Source of the DNA: Sequoia sempervirens
Taxonomy: Eukaryota; Streptophyta; Pinopsida; Cupressales; Cupressaceae
Reading direction: 5' to 3'
NCBI GenBank assembly: GCA_007258455.2
Contig: VDFB02373365.1
Location: 224,591,201-224,655,200 of the forward strand
Length of the DNA: 64,000 nt
The position numbers were made by a program, and so were the translations under genes. The notes under the pieces are model-generated. The model had not been told where the DNA came from and did no database searches. It saw only the letters and a list, made by a program, of their open reading frames with translations. The stretch's first letter is position 1, and the number at the start of each line of letters is the position of its first letter. This document shows positions 22,265 to 34,569 of the stretch, piece by piece.

Positions 22265-25193
22265 TGTGAAGGTTTTCTGAGAAGAATTTGTGGGTAGTAA
22301 ATTGTTGAAATCAGCATGCCAGTTTTTTCTTTTTGTCTGATTTTGGAGCTTGGCTGTGCCTTCTTCATTGAGAAATTCTCCATTTTGATTTTGGGGAAAT
22401 TTGAGGTAATTGTCTGTTGTTCTTCATTGATGTATGGCTGGTAATTTTTCTTCTGATCTGGGTTATTTCTATCTCATGAAAACTTTGAGGAACTTCTTTA
22501 TTTTTTTATATTTTTTTGTAATGTTTGGAGTTGAATGATGGATTGTTTTAATTGGTTATTGCTGCTCTGTAGTGTTTTGTATGACCGATTTTTGTAAATA
22601 TCTAGCAAACATGAAATGGGTTGATGGAAAAAATTTGTTTTACGGGATCTTTCTTATTTTTCTCTTTTGCTTAATTTTTGTAAGAAAAAAACATGTTTTT
22701 TTTTTTTTATTGTTGTTCATTAACCTTTTGATAAAAATGAAAATGAAGGGTGGATTTCATGTAGGAATGTCAAGATCTCAATTGGGTCTTTGGCAGATTT
22801 GAAATCTGGGCACTTATATTTTTCTATGATTTTTCTTGCCTAGTTTGGAAAGACGTTTTTAAGAACAACACTTCATTTTTGGTCCTAAACTCAAAAATAG
22901 AAGGTGGATTTCAACTTGAAACACCAAAATATGAACTAGGTCAGGCTTTGAATCATTATCTGGGCACTTTGAATTTTTACATGATTTCTATGCCTCCATT
23001 TCATGCTGAATTACAACTATTAAATGTTTCTTTTTACAATAGTATTAGTTGGCTGTTTTAATCTATTTGTTTGACAGAAATTGTGGCCTTTCCTTGTATT
23101 TCATGTATTCTTTGGATTACTTGTTTGGTTACATGAGATGAGCATAGGTCTAGGTAATAGAGTGGTCATATGGAGTGGCTCTCTATAGGCCTGGGGCCCG
23201 CAAGTGGCTACCAGGGGAACTAGTAGTAGAGTTAGAGTAAACAAGTGATAACTAAATAAAATTAATGGGGTAAAACACTAATAAGATAATGAGTCCTCGT
23301 GTATGGCCTTGAGCACTTGTAAAGGATAAGGATGCACTCAAGAAGGCCCATCCATCTGCGGGGCATTGAGTCATCTGTTTGTGGGGTGTTGAGTCATCCA
23401 TCTACGGGGCATGGATTCAGGCATGATTGAGTCTCCTCATGCCTATGAGAGGTGTACTTGATTCCATGTGGTGCCATCCCTTCGAGCACGCATGATGACA
23501 CTCCATCTGATATGCACTTTATTATCTAGCCCTTGGTAATCGTGAGTAGTAGCCATCATGATATTGGATGTGCATTTCTTATTGTGACATTGATTGTGTG
23601 CATTGCCTTCCATGTTTAATTTGTGATTGATTTGAGTGTTGGCCTTACCTTTCCTTTGTCTTACTACCTCTGTTGGGCCTTGTGACTATCTTCGAGCATG
23701 GTGGGGTGGCCTCTTTTGAGTCCACATGGTAGGGAGGCATTGCCACCACCATTAGGGACCGGTGTATAGGTTATTGGAGCACCAGTTGGAGTCATCCCCT
23801 CTTCTATATTTATCTTTTAGATGATGTATTTTATTTATGACAATGCTATTGTATTCATACTTATTCCTTTATGCACAGTGTACTCTCTCTTGAGAGAGAA
23901 AGAAATCATAAATTTAATGAGAAGATATGTGATGATTATGTTTGGCTTATGAGTTCCGGTGTTGGCATTGGACTCATGTGTACTATGATAATTATTTTAT
24001 GGATTTCTTTCTTATTTCATGTAAAATTAGAGCTATGGATATATTTTCTTCCTTCATGTACCATGTTGTTAAGTTTCTAGCGCAACACAACTTGCTATAA
24101 TAATCTGTGTAGTTGTTGCTAAAGTTCCAGAGCAATGCAGAAAGTTCTAGAGTAGTGTTGCTAAAGTTCCAAAGTAGTACAAAAAGTTCTAAAGTAGTGC
24201 TGCTAAAGTTCCAAAGCAATGCAAAAAGTTCCGGAGTAGAGTAGAAAGTTCTGGAGCAGAAGTTCTGAAGCAAGGTTTCTAGAGCAGGAAGTTCTAGAGT
24301 AGTAAGTTCCGAGGCATTTTTCCTGGAGCTATCTTATTTGCTCCTGTTTGGATTTTCTTTGGAGGGTAGAATAATCCTCTCCATTAGGTTGCATTAGGCC
24401 ATACTTGGCCTTGTATGTGGTCGATATATTGTTCTGGGAACTGATTTTTGTGTATGCTATCCTTTTTGTTTAAAAAAAATTATCTTGTCCTCTTTTGGCT
24501 CTTACCCTTTCAAGGTTGCTTAGCGGGATGTTACAGTTTGACATTTTTTAGTTAACTAGTTATTAATAATTTAGTTTTCAACCAATCAAAAACAATATTT
24601 AAACAAAAATTAAAAATAAAATTCAATTTTGTAAAGTCAACTTGTAAAATATTTAACTTTACAAATTATAAAAAATATTTTTTGTGCATATGATTGGTTA
24701 AAAAAGTTTTGTGTGTTATTAATGGATAAAGCAAATTAAACATATTTTTAAGGAATTTTTTTTCATTTTTTTCTTTATAAAATAATTTCATTAAATCTTT
24801 CTAAAATAAATAAATGTTACTTATTTTGATATTTTTTTAAGAATGACTTTTTGATGTATGTAATTGTTATTTTTTTATTAATGAAAATTTTACAAAAATC
24901 AATTAACTATTTTATAGAGATTTGGATTCACACTATTCAAATAAAAAAATTAAACAAATTGTATTATTCTTTTCATTAAACTAATATCTTTATCTATGTT
25001 TTAAATATTTTATAGTATAATTTGATTATATATGTTCTCCTTCTTTTCATTAATAATTTTTTTTCATCATGTATATTTTTATATTAATTTATATTGCTAT
25101 ATATATAGTTTCTTAAAAAAATTATAGCCTATAATATATAGATATATAAGATAACTAGGTCTTTATTATATATAATATATAATCTAATGTAAG

Positions 25194-25241
<48 letters not shown>

Positions 25242-26961
25242 TATTTCTATTTCATATTATTACAGGTAATATTTTTAGGTAAATAAGTTAACCTATATTA
25301 TATAGGTAATATATTAATTTATATTATATATTTATATAATATATAATATAGGTTATTTTATTTTGTAGGTTCTCCTTTCATATATATATATATATAATAA
25401 ACTATCTTAATTGACTACTATGTTAATTATAATAGTAATATTATTACTATTAATATAATTAATATAATAGTAAATCACTATATTAATAATTATAACAATA
25501 TTTTAAAATATATTAATATTATAATATTACCTATTTACTTAGTTTATATAATATAATTTATAAATTATTAATATTAAATTAGAATATAATATATTTATTA
25601 TATTAATAGTATATTTAACTTCAACTATAATATGAAGATTTCACTATCAAATCTAAAATCAACTATAATCAATCTAAGAATTATTTTTAATAATAAATCA
25701 TTTGATTATTTAATGTTTAGCAAATATTTATTCTAAAGAATAAACTCAACTTCAACTTTATTAGTCATAGTTATGTCTGGTACAAATAATTCATAAACTA
25801 CTTCCTTCTCTCAATAAATGGGTTCATTATATAAATATTCAAATGTATTCAACTTTAATCTTTTTGAAAAAAAAAACCACCAAACAATAAACATTTATTC
25901 CAATTTATTTTATTTTCAAATATTTAACATCAAACAAGATCTTTACATTACATAACCAAAACATATAAAAAACCAACACTATTAACCAAACAAAACACAA
26001 AATACAAAAGTCAAAACTAAAATACAACAATTAAAAAAATATTATATTTAATTTTATTCACAGTAATTAATCTTACATTTATTTTTATTCCAACTCTAAA
26101 AATCTCTAATTAGTATACTACAAAGACAAGTACTCGCCACTACATGGCACTTGTTTAATAAATAAGATTGGGTATTTTATATTTTTTAAGTTGTTTTTTC
26201 TCTTTAATTATTTCACTTACTATTTAGTTCTTTAGCTTTTTTAGCTCTTTAATTCTTTTTTTTTTTGTTTATTTTTTATGTTGATTATAATTTTTTCTTA
26301 TCTCTCCTTAAAAAATGTTTATTTCTAATCCTTCCTTTATATAATTATCATCTTTTTTAAAAGAAATATTTTTATTGGGATCTTTATTGTCTCTTTTGTA
26401 TCATGTTTTAAAAAAAAATCTTATATTTTTGAGGTATTTACATCTAATTTTTGCTCTCATTTTTTAATCATTTTGAATATAGTTTATTATATTTATATTT
26501 GTTAGTTTGTCACATTTCTCTTATTTTTTCTTCATTTTAAAATTTTATATAGTTGATGTTATTCTCTAATTATTTTCTTTCTTAAACTAATTTAAACTAT
26601 GCTATTAGTATATGATTTTTTGTTATTAAATTTCAATTTAATTAATTGTTTTGATTTATTTTTATTTTTGGTTTTAGAATTAGTTTGTTTTTATTTAGTT
26701 AGTTATATTTTGATATAAATTTTTGGTTTTCTATCTCTTGGTTTGATTAGCATTTCATTTTTGTTTTCCTTTTTTCTCTTTAGTTTTATTGTTCTCTTTA
26801 TATTTCCACCCTATTATTAGGGATTAAGTTTTATTCTTTTCCTTACTTTTTATTTTATTTTTATTGGCCAAGTTGACATGTTGAGATCTTTCTCTCTCAA
26901 ACTCTTCACATCTATTTATACATCTGGTCTACTACCTTATTCTTTCACTCACACACACACA

Positions 26962-26992
<31 letters not shown>

Positions 26993-27683
26993 TTGCTTGC
27001 ATATCAATCCTGATGATGGATCATGGAGTATGATCCAAAATATTGATACAAAAAGTTTACATAGTTTTAATCCAAAAATAGCTCACTTCATTATCATGGA
27101 CTATGAAAACTTCATGCTTTTAATTGAGTAGACACATCAGAAGAAGGAGAAGATAGACTTGGAAAAATAGGTGAGGAGTCACAAATATTTTCAAAATTAT
27201 TCCTAGGACTCTAAAAAATAGACCTTGAAGTTGGGGATGAATGAATAGATTGAATTGAAATGGTAGGGGCAACAAAAATAACAATAGTAGAAATAACAGT
27301 AGCAGAAGGAAAAGGCTATTCAATTGAAATAATAGGAGGAGTGGGACTTGGAAAAGTGACAGTGATAGGGGAAGAGGAAATGGGAGAGTCTTTTAGAGCA
27401 GCCTCATGTGGAGACTCTTGTGCTTCTTCATCTAGAACCTCGTCTCCTTGTTCTTCATCTTGAACAATTGCTTCTTCTATGAGAGTTGATGGCCCTTCTG
27501 AATCCTTGCTCTTACCCCCTTTCATTATGAATTTGATCTTAGGATTAGGGGTTTTACTTGTACCTAACACATCACCCTTATTCTTTTTTCTAATCTCTGC
27601 TTTTTTCCTAGCATGTCCCTCATTTTATTCTTCTTCAGATCTAGTATTAAAATACTTCAATCTTATTTTCCTCTATTGTAACT
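22265..27683. repeat. Tandem duplication, copy 2 (5.4 kb)
   Basis: The second copy of 16838-22240. It holds a 5'-truncated solo LTR (22265-24535, still followed by GTTTG), the AT-rich flank, the microsatellites and the family V C-terminal part, here still joined to the rest of V. Length differences come mainly from a roughly 13-bp indel near 25266 and a 5-bp indel near 25392. Confidence 0.9.
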
Positions 27684-29200
27684 AAACATTGGTGTTAGCA
27701 AGAACTAGTTGGAATCTTTCCTTGATCAAAGTCATTTCCTTTTTTGACCACTAGATGGGAGGAAGATGGGTTTTAGAAACATTATTCCTCTCATAAGTAG
27801 GATATAGGATGTTATCTTCATCCTCCATGTCTTCTAGGATATTAGCCATATCCAGATTTACAATCTGCTCTAAGGTAAGCCGACAATAGTCTAGCTTCCT
27901 TATGTCTTCCTCTGTTTTGCAATCTTCCCATATTTCCTCCACTCTGTGTACATGGGTATAGCTCTTCTTGAGATTATCCTTCATTCCTCTATAGTAAAAG
28001 TCAAGTATCCTTCTATATGTCTTCATTGTGACCCACTACATTTTTGATTCCATGGCTTTATCTTTGGGAGATGTAGTGATAGAGTACCTCCCTATTGTGA
28101 TCTAGGAAACTTAAATCTTGGCTTGTGTGATTCTGCTTGTTTTCTATAAACTACCACGATCTATCTACAAAGTTCCATGAGAACTATCTTGTCACTCAGA
28201 TACCTTAGAATCATATACAAGTATCTAAAAAGGCATCTGACTCAGATATATTTAAATGTGGGAAATTGTAGGAACATATGTAACTAACCTTATTGACCAC
28301 CACCCATGCTTCATTTGACACTCTCCTCTTCTCAATTTCTCTGTCAAACATGCACATATATGGAGTGAAGAAGGCATCATTGACCCTCTTGAAATGTTGG
28401 ATACTTTTCTTTAGGGTCAATTGGGAGTAATATTGATAAACTAGAACATGCCTCCTATCACTCTTTGATGTCAACCTTGGAAAGTTCCGCATTGATGCAA
28501 CAACATAGACTAAGTATGAAGTCATATAAAACTTCAATGAGGTGGGCAACTTTATGAGCTGATCATGGATTGCATCACTTATCTATTGACCCTAGAATAT
28601 TTGTTGTTTCGTTTTCCTTATAACATGAATATACAAGTACATCCACTCCTAAAAAGTGGAAGAAGTAGGCAATCCCTTAACTTTGCTGAGAAGGGTGATC
28701 AAGTCATTTATCTCTTCAATGAAATCACTACAAGGAAAGCTCTTAGGCCATATTGAATTATTTGGCTTCAGATTCTTAAGCCACTTGGTATTGATTTCCC
28801 TCTTGCACTTGTCTGGATTCTCATCATAATGAGCTCGTGCATGTTCAATGGTGAGGTCACCATATGCATAAATGCTTGGACATTGGAAGATTTTTTCAAA
28901 GAACTCCACATCTATTCTTATGATTACATTCCCATTAGGATCCTTGGCACTTTTTTCTTCCTTATGATAATGATTTTCTACGACAATAAAAAACTCATGA
29001 TTGTGAGATGCAACTAGAAATGCAGCCACCAATTGAATATTTCTTTCCACAATGCATACCATGCTTGCATCCAAAGACTACTTATTTGTCCTTTCTAGAA
29101 ATTTAGACATATCAATATGGCCTATTTCTATGTCTTTGATCACATTAATATTTGAAGCAATAGAGGTTGTTGCAAAAACCCCTTGATATTTGTACTTCAT
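27120..29200 (-). pseudogene. Family V protein, diverged paralogue of family U
   Basis: Read from about 29200 leftward. The N-terminus (MKYKYQG ... IGHIDMSKF) matches family U (MKYQF ... IGHVNIDKF). LLSKVKGLPT (about 28655) matches LSRVMGLPT, KFYMTSYLVY matches KFYMTSYLIY, RVNDAFF matches RVNDAFI, and HRVEEIWEDC matches HHIEDFWGDC. A low-complexity acidic and Pro/Ser-rich tail follows, as in U. In-frame TAGs occur at 29078-29080 and 28649-28651, with two more near 28600. At least one frameshift lies between 28211 and 28026. Sequence identity to U is low, so the two are old paralogues. No polymerase domains. Function unknown. Confidence 0.7.
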
Positions 29201-29366
29201 GGTTTTCTTGCTTAGGGACAGTTAGAAATTTGTAGAGCAACTATATGGTGAGTAAATTGCTTGTACCCTTTTAAGAATTCAAGTGTTAATGCCTGAAACA
29301 ACATGCAATAGAAACTATAGAAAGAAATTCCATGTTTCCTAGTGTTAAAGAAAAAATAGGGTTTTA

Positions 29367-29981
29367 TGTAGTGGTGAGAAAAAAATGAGACATTGCACGT
29401 GTTTTGGAACTTGAATGCAAGGGTGTTGAAAAATGCCGCCCTTGCATGGGGTTTTTAGTTTGGATGCAAAAGTGCATAATTTTTGTGCTCTTGCATGGTG
29501 TAGAAAAAAAATAATGTAAGGGTAGAGAAAAACCTCACCCCTACATGGGGGTAAAATGTCAAGTGTAAATGCAGGAAAAAATTCCACTACTACATGTACG
29601 CTTGGTAAAAAGGGTTCATGTTGGGTTTTAAAACCCGACTTGCACTTAGTGTAGTGATAGTTGTCTAAGATGTAGGTCAGGTTTTAAAGTCTGACCTACA
29701 TCTTTGAGGTCCAAATGTTTGATATGCCGGTCGGGGTTTAAACCCCAACCTACATATGGGAAGCAATTAGTGTAAGTTGATGTTAGTTGCGGTTTAAACA
29801 CCAACCTACATCTTTGAAGGTTTGTAGTATGGTATGCAATGTGGGGAAAAAATCTCAACATACATCATGAATGCAACATGGGGTATGTAGAATGGGATAA
29901 AAACACTGCATTGCATTTTTTGAATGACATGTTTAGATGGTTTGTTTCACATGTAGTGTGAGGTTTTAACCCCACATTGCA
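29367..29981. repeat. Periodic array of covarying hairpins upstream of family V
   Basis: At least nine quasi-palindromes of about 30 bp sit at a regular 49-56 bp spacing. Centres are about 29382, 29431, 29480, 29530, 29630, 29686, 29740, 29796 and 29966, with weaker ones near 29577, 29849 and 29901 filling the gaps. The best is AAGATGTAGGTCAG (29667-29680) facing CTGACCTACATCTT (29691-29704), a perfect 14-bp stem. Others: TGCAAGGG / CCCTTGCA (29416-29446), GGGGTTTAAACCCC (29733-29746), ATGTAAGGG / CCCCTACAT (29514-29546). Stems differ in sequence but stay self-complementary. This is the leader side of family V (minus strand). Confidence 0.8.
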
Positions 29982-29984
29982 TGT

Positions 29985-30700
29985 TGCAAAGTTAAGCATG
30001 ATCGGGATAAGACCTGAGGATCGAGATTCAAAACCCGTGATACACTGTGTAGCATGAAGATGCAAACAACCACCTTTTTTTAAGGTTTTAAAGACCCATC
30101 TAACAATGGATGGAAATGAAAATAAAAATGAACAAAAGATGACCCCTAAAACCCTGAACAAAGATCCTTAGTAATGATGAAAACATTCAAAGAAAAATCA
30201 TAAAACCCTATCCTACATTCCATGACATTACACATAAAAATGAGAAAAAGAGATGATAATGTACCTGTTAAAGGCAAAAATACTAGATGAAAACGGCAAA
30301 GAATCCACCTGAAGATCAAATACAAAGCTTCAAAATGAGTGAATGTGTGTAGAGAAAACTCGAATGAAGCAAGAACAAAGGTAAAACAAATAAAAATGAG
30401 GATTAAAATTGATTTAAAAACCAATCTAAACTAGCATTAAAACCACATTAAATGCCAAGTGTGTGATATGTGGAGTGTAGTCGCATTGAAAATCAGCATG
30501 AAAACATTCCTCAATGCAATCTGAAAAAGATGTAAGAGTGTTGATCTTTAGTGTTAGTGTATGTCATAGAAAAAACACTAGAACTCTGCAAAAATTATAT
30601 TTTTGCAATTTTCAACCTTTCGCAATTTTTCAAAAGGAAAAAAGTTTTATTGCTCAAAATATATTTTTGAGGGATTAGACCACACACAAGAGAAAGCAAG
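29985..30700. other. Non-coding DNA between hairpin array and P copy 3
   Basis: The hairpin pattern decays here; a TAAGGTTTTAAAGACCC remnant lies near 30080. I see no credible gene. Open frames on the minus strand are chance products of low stop density. Confidence 0.4.
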
Positions 30701-32240
30701 ATTTTCCTTGTGAACCATAGATTTTGAGTGGGGTTTATAGGCTATTCTTGCACTCTTAGGGTTTTTCGATAAACCCTCAAAATCAATGTGGTTCACTCAA
30801 TCGAATGTATGTGTTATGTGATTAAGGCTAAATGAGATGATCTAAATGCAACTAAGCAATGTAATTGACTGATTATGAATGTAAAACCTAAGAAATGTGC
30901 AATGTTTGAAAACACAGTGTGATATGCAAGCATGAACTAAAACATGAATAAATGCAAAACATAATTAAACAAGGCTGAACAGAGTGCACCTGGGTAGTGA
31001 ATGATGAATCTGGAGTGATCTGAATGCTGACAAAAATTAGTGAAAATTACTAGTGGGACTCATTTTCCACTGATGGCAAATTAGTCCTGCTTTTGGCAAA
31101 AACTTCTAAAAACTGGTTTTCGGCTATCGGGAACTAGAATATGACAATATCTACTTTTCCAACCTTAAGGTGGGACTCATTTTCCACTAATGGAAAATTA
31201 GTCCTCCCAAAATTCTGTGAAATCAGGGACCAATTCTGTAGCACCAGATCTGCACTTGTCTTCTTGTCGGGTTGATGGAGTCAAATCTGCAGAAAACGGA
31301 CCATAGGTTGTCTCCAAGCTTGAAATAGGATGTAGTTGACTTGAAACACTTTGTTGACTTCTTGACCACCTTTCAACACCTAATTTCTTGATAAATCTGC
31401 ATACACAACTCTGCAAACACACATTCAAAAGGGGAAAAATGGTTAAGGGTTAGGTTATAGGGATTTTCCTTGGTCAAATCCCACTTTGGTAATCAAACCC
31501 TTAATGAAGAAATGGAATGAAATGAACAAGGAAAGATGAATAAAAAACATGCAAATGTCCTAAACTCACCACAACCATGTTGAAGAAATATGAAGTTATG
31601 TCAATGGTTTCCCTAAGATGCTTGATTGAATGATGCAAAGTGCTCAAATGTGAATTGATGTTTATTGAATGCAAGTGAATGAGGAGATTCTAGGAAATGT
31701 AAAATAAGGAGAAAAACACTTATTTATACACATTTATGCCTTAGTAACCCAATGATACCTCATCACAGGCTGACATAAGGTAATTTTGAATAAAAACCCC
31801 AAAGAAAATTTGAAATATTTTGAATTTGGAGCCAAGAGGGACTCATTCACCACCCATGGCGAATGGGTCCTACCTTGGACTTGAAAGTGGGTGTTGAGGA
31901 ATTAAGTCACATTTAATGTTGTTTGTCGGGTTTACATTCAAAAACACACTTAATTAAGCCTTATGAGTGCATGAAGGGGTCGAATAAAGCATAAGAAAGG
32001 TGTAAATAGTGAAATTAAGCCTAGAAAAGCATGAAATCTTGTTACAAGACTTTACAACACTTCAAAATAGGACTTGATAAGTGATGAAAAGGTGATTTTT
32101 AGGTGAATTATAATGAGAAGAGTCTAGAAAAGTGTATAAATGTTTTACAACACTTCACAACACCTTCACAAGACACCATAATTTAAATTTTTAGGACTTA
32201 ATGTGAATGTTTAAGTCACATTACAACATTAAATCAAAGA
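30700..32240 (-). repeat. Family P non-coding repeat, copy 3
   Basis: It has the same orientation as 8990-10900. Shared blocks: TTTTCCTTGGTCAAA followed by TTTGGTAATCAAACCC (31460-31500), the TGACATAAGGTAATTTTGAA block (about 31770), and the TTACAACAC-rich tail (32040-32240). It carries hairpins at 31056-31087, 31173-31204 and 31848-31880. More diverged from the arm copies than the arms are from each other. Confidence 0.65.
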
Positions 32241-33806
32241 AAAATAGACCAAGCATCATGAAGAAAGACCTAAAAGACCATGAAGACCTAAAAGACCATG
32301 AAAATTTCCAAGAGCCATTTTCTATGGTACACCTTGTTTTGCATGCTTAGAGGGTGTGGGCTACGAAACATACAAGTTTTGTAGGGGTTATCCACAAATT
32401 GAACACGTTGAATTCGAGGATAAGAAAATAAGAGACATTAATATAGGCATGTAAATCCTTCAACTAATGTGGTGCGTACTATGTATTTGGCTAGTACTCA
32501 TTTAGGAAAAAACATATACATGTGAAAAATTTGAGAAAACTAAGAGGAAATTAAAACTTTTAGGACTTCTAGTCATTTGTATATTCTTGAACCTGATGAA
32601 GTTTAGGAGAAACTTGATTTATGAGAATGATGATTAAAACATGTGATTAGATGATTCGACCTTAGATAACAAAGTGCAAGATGTGTAGATATACATAAAT
32701 ATTAATGAATTGTGAGAGTTACTCTTCCACAAACTGCTATGTGTTTTATGCTTTGTGCGTGTTTTCTCTTCTATATTGCAATATTCCAAAATAAATGATT
32801 GAAAACCTTCCTTAGCAAGTGGAAAACCTTCTTTAACATACTATGAAAACTTATAGTGGGATTTCCCAATATAGACACATTAATGAGCATAAAAAACTCA
32901 ATTAAATGAAAGAGGGCACAAATATATAGCTAAACATTGGAATCTAAATTTGACCATATGTGTAATGTTTAGTACCAATTAGTAAAATAAAAGTGTGATG
33001 TACCATGTAATGCCAATAAAAGGAATATGGAGTAATTCCTAGGCTATAGTTGGTTATTATTGAGCAATTTCTTAAACATATGCAAAGTGAGTAGATATGG
33101 GAAAATTGAGTAGCAAAGTAAACATTGGTTAAAGCAAAAGAAATGTGTATGGGAATATTGATCTTGTGTTGTAACATGGTGGACTTCATAAATTGTATTG
33201 TGTTGTGAAATGTGAAATGAAACCAATAAATTCTTTGTGCTCCAAGTATGAGATACAGAGTATCCAACTTGGATAAGGGTGGGTAGGCATCAAACATGAT
33301 CCCCTATATGTACCTTTGATGATTATCTTTTATGTAAACTAGCTAGTTGTGAAATGATATAAACCCGTTTTGTGTGAATATGTGGCTACTAAATGAAATG
33401 TGATATCTTTCCTTGTGTAAGTCTTGTTCTCATGTTAAACATATACCCCTAACATATGGCTCTCTTATGAAATTGAGAGCCTACTAGTGTAGATAGGAGT
33501 CAAGAGATAAAAAGACCTTTAATGGGAGCTCTATGGGCTCCCTTGGATGTTGTCCCTAACCTACTCCCACACATATTAGAACCATAGTGCTATTCTATTC
33601 CTTTATATTTATAACCCACGGGTAAAGGATGAAATTTTGTGGACCATAGTGATAGGGATTCCGATCCCATTTAGGATAGACATTTCTTAGTAGAGAAGGT
33701 AAATTTTATAATTATTTTTTCTCTCATATTAGGGCCAGTGAGGCAAGGTGGGGGTAGAGTGTTTTTTCATTGTGATTCATCCTCATCTTTAGGGACTAAG
33801 GAGACA
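32240..33806. other. 5' flank of the RHY1A-like pseudogene
   Basis: No gene is recognised. It should contain the promoter and 5' UTR of the ubiquitin ligase fragment. I cannot place a start site; TATA-like words near 33602 are not sufficient. Confidence 0.35.
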
Positions 33807-33903
33807 ATGACAAGCGCATATGAGATTTTATATCAGCGTCGGTCTCGTATGGGTCAAATCCCTAAATTGTAGCTTCCTAACGTAGCTTCCAAGTGGTTAA
33901 GGT
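33807..33903 (+). pseudogene. RHY1A-like: RHY1A-like RING-H2 E3 ligase, exon 1 left part
   Basis: The ATG at 33807 opens MTSAYEILYQRRSRMG, which resembles the N-terminus of Arabidopsis RHY1A-type proteins (MTSASELF...RRSR.GR). A premature TAG follows at 33870. The exon is interrupted after 33903 by copia element A. Removing the element and one AAGGT target duplication keeps the reading frame into 39860, where a His-rich segment (THYHRCSNHYD) appears, as expected for this family. The family assignment is from remembered homology and needs a search. Confidence 0.6.
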
Positions 33904-34556
33904 TGTTGGAAAATTTATTGTTCCTGAGGCTACTGCTCTCACGTCAGCCCTCTATTTCACCTACCTGTCAGGAGCCCCCAATTTCAATGAAAATTTTTGG
34001 GATCTTCATCCCTGTAGCTCCTAACAGCTCTAGAAGTAAATATGGTAGCTCATTTTGAATTTGAGAGGGAATGTTTTGAAGAGACAAAAAAGAATTCAAG
34101 GTAGATTGTTCTATCAATTAGAGAAGAAGAATTCCTGAGCATCAACAGTCTGAAGGGAATGTTTTTTCTTATTCTCTATGTGATTCAGAGAAGTTTCTGA
34201 GCAACAATAGTTGGATGTTTGTTTTGTGATTGAGAAGTGATTGCTCCTGAAGAGATCTATGTAGCTCCTTCCACTGAGCTCCTAGTAGCTCCCAAAGTTG
34301 TTGGTTTTGGTTGAGGTACTAATGAAGCTCCCAGCAGATTGTAGTTTGTAGCTTAGAGTTTGTTTTTAGTAGTTTCTATTTAATCTTTCATGTATTTCCA
34401 TTTCCAGCTTAGTTAATACAAAAAGAAAATATTGCATGCCTAGATTTGTGTCTGCTTGTTTTATTTATTATTCCAAATTTTTGTTTTCCCTTGTTGTTTT
34501 GGGGAAACAGAGCAACAACTCTATGTTGTTTTTTTGTGTATTCAAAAACTTAGACA
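33904..34556 (+). mobile_element. Copia A 5' LTR
   Basis: Starts TGTTGGAAAATTT and ends ...CTTAGACA just before the primer-binding site. It contains repeated AGCTCCT-type words that also occur inside pol at 37085-37365. Confidence 0.9.
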
Positions 34557-34569
34557 TGGTATCAGAGCC
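34557..34569 (+). promoter_or_regulatory. Copia A primer-binding site
   Basis: TGGTATCAGAGCC, complementary to the 3' end of initiator-Met tRNA, adjacent to the 5' LTR. Confidence 0.92.

Noticed and set aside
16838..27683. Direct repeats as the two LTRs of one element
   Set aside because: Only 24 bp separate them, they cross unrelated elements, and they lack TG...CA ends. Tandem duplication fits better.
29367..29981. CRISPR-like array
   Set aside because: Spacing is regular, but there is no constant direct repeat; each unit is a different palindrome. The window is plant DNA.
29345..30161. Three minus-strand open frames across the hairpin array
   Set aside because: They follow the repeat period, have no domain resemblance and change composition with the repeats. 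Chance frames.
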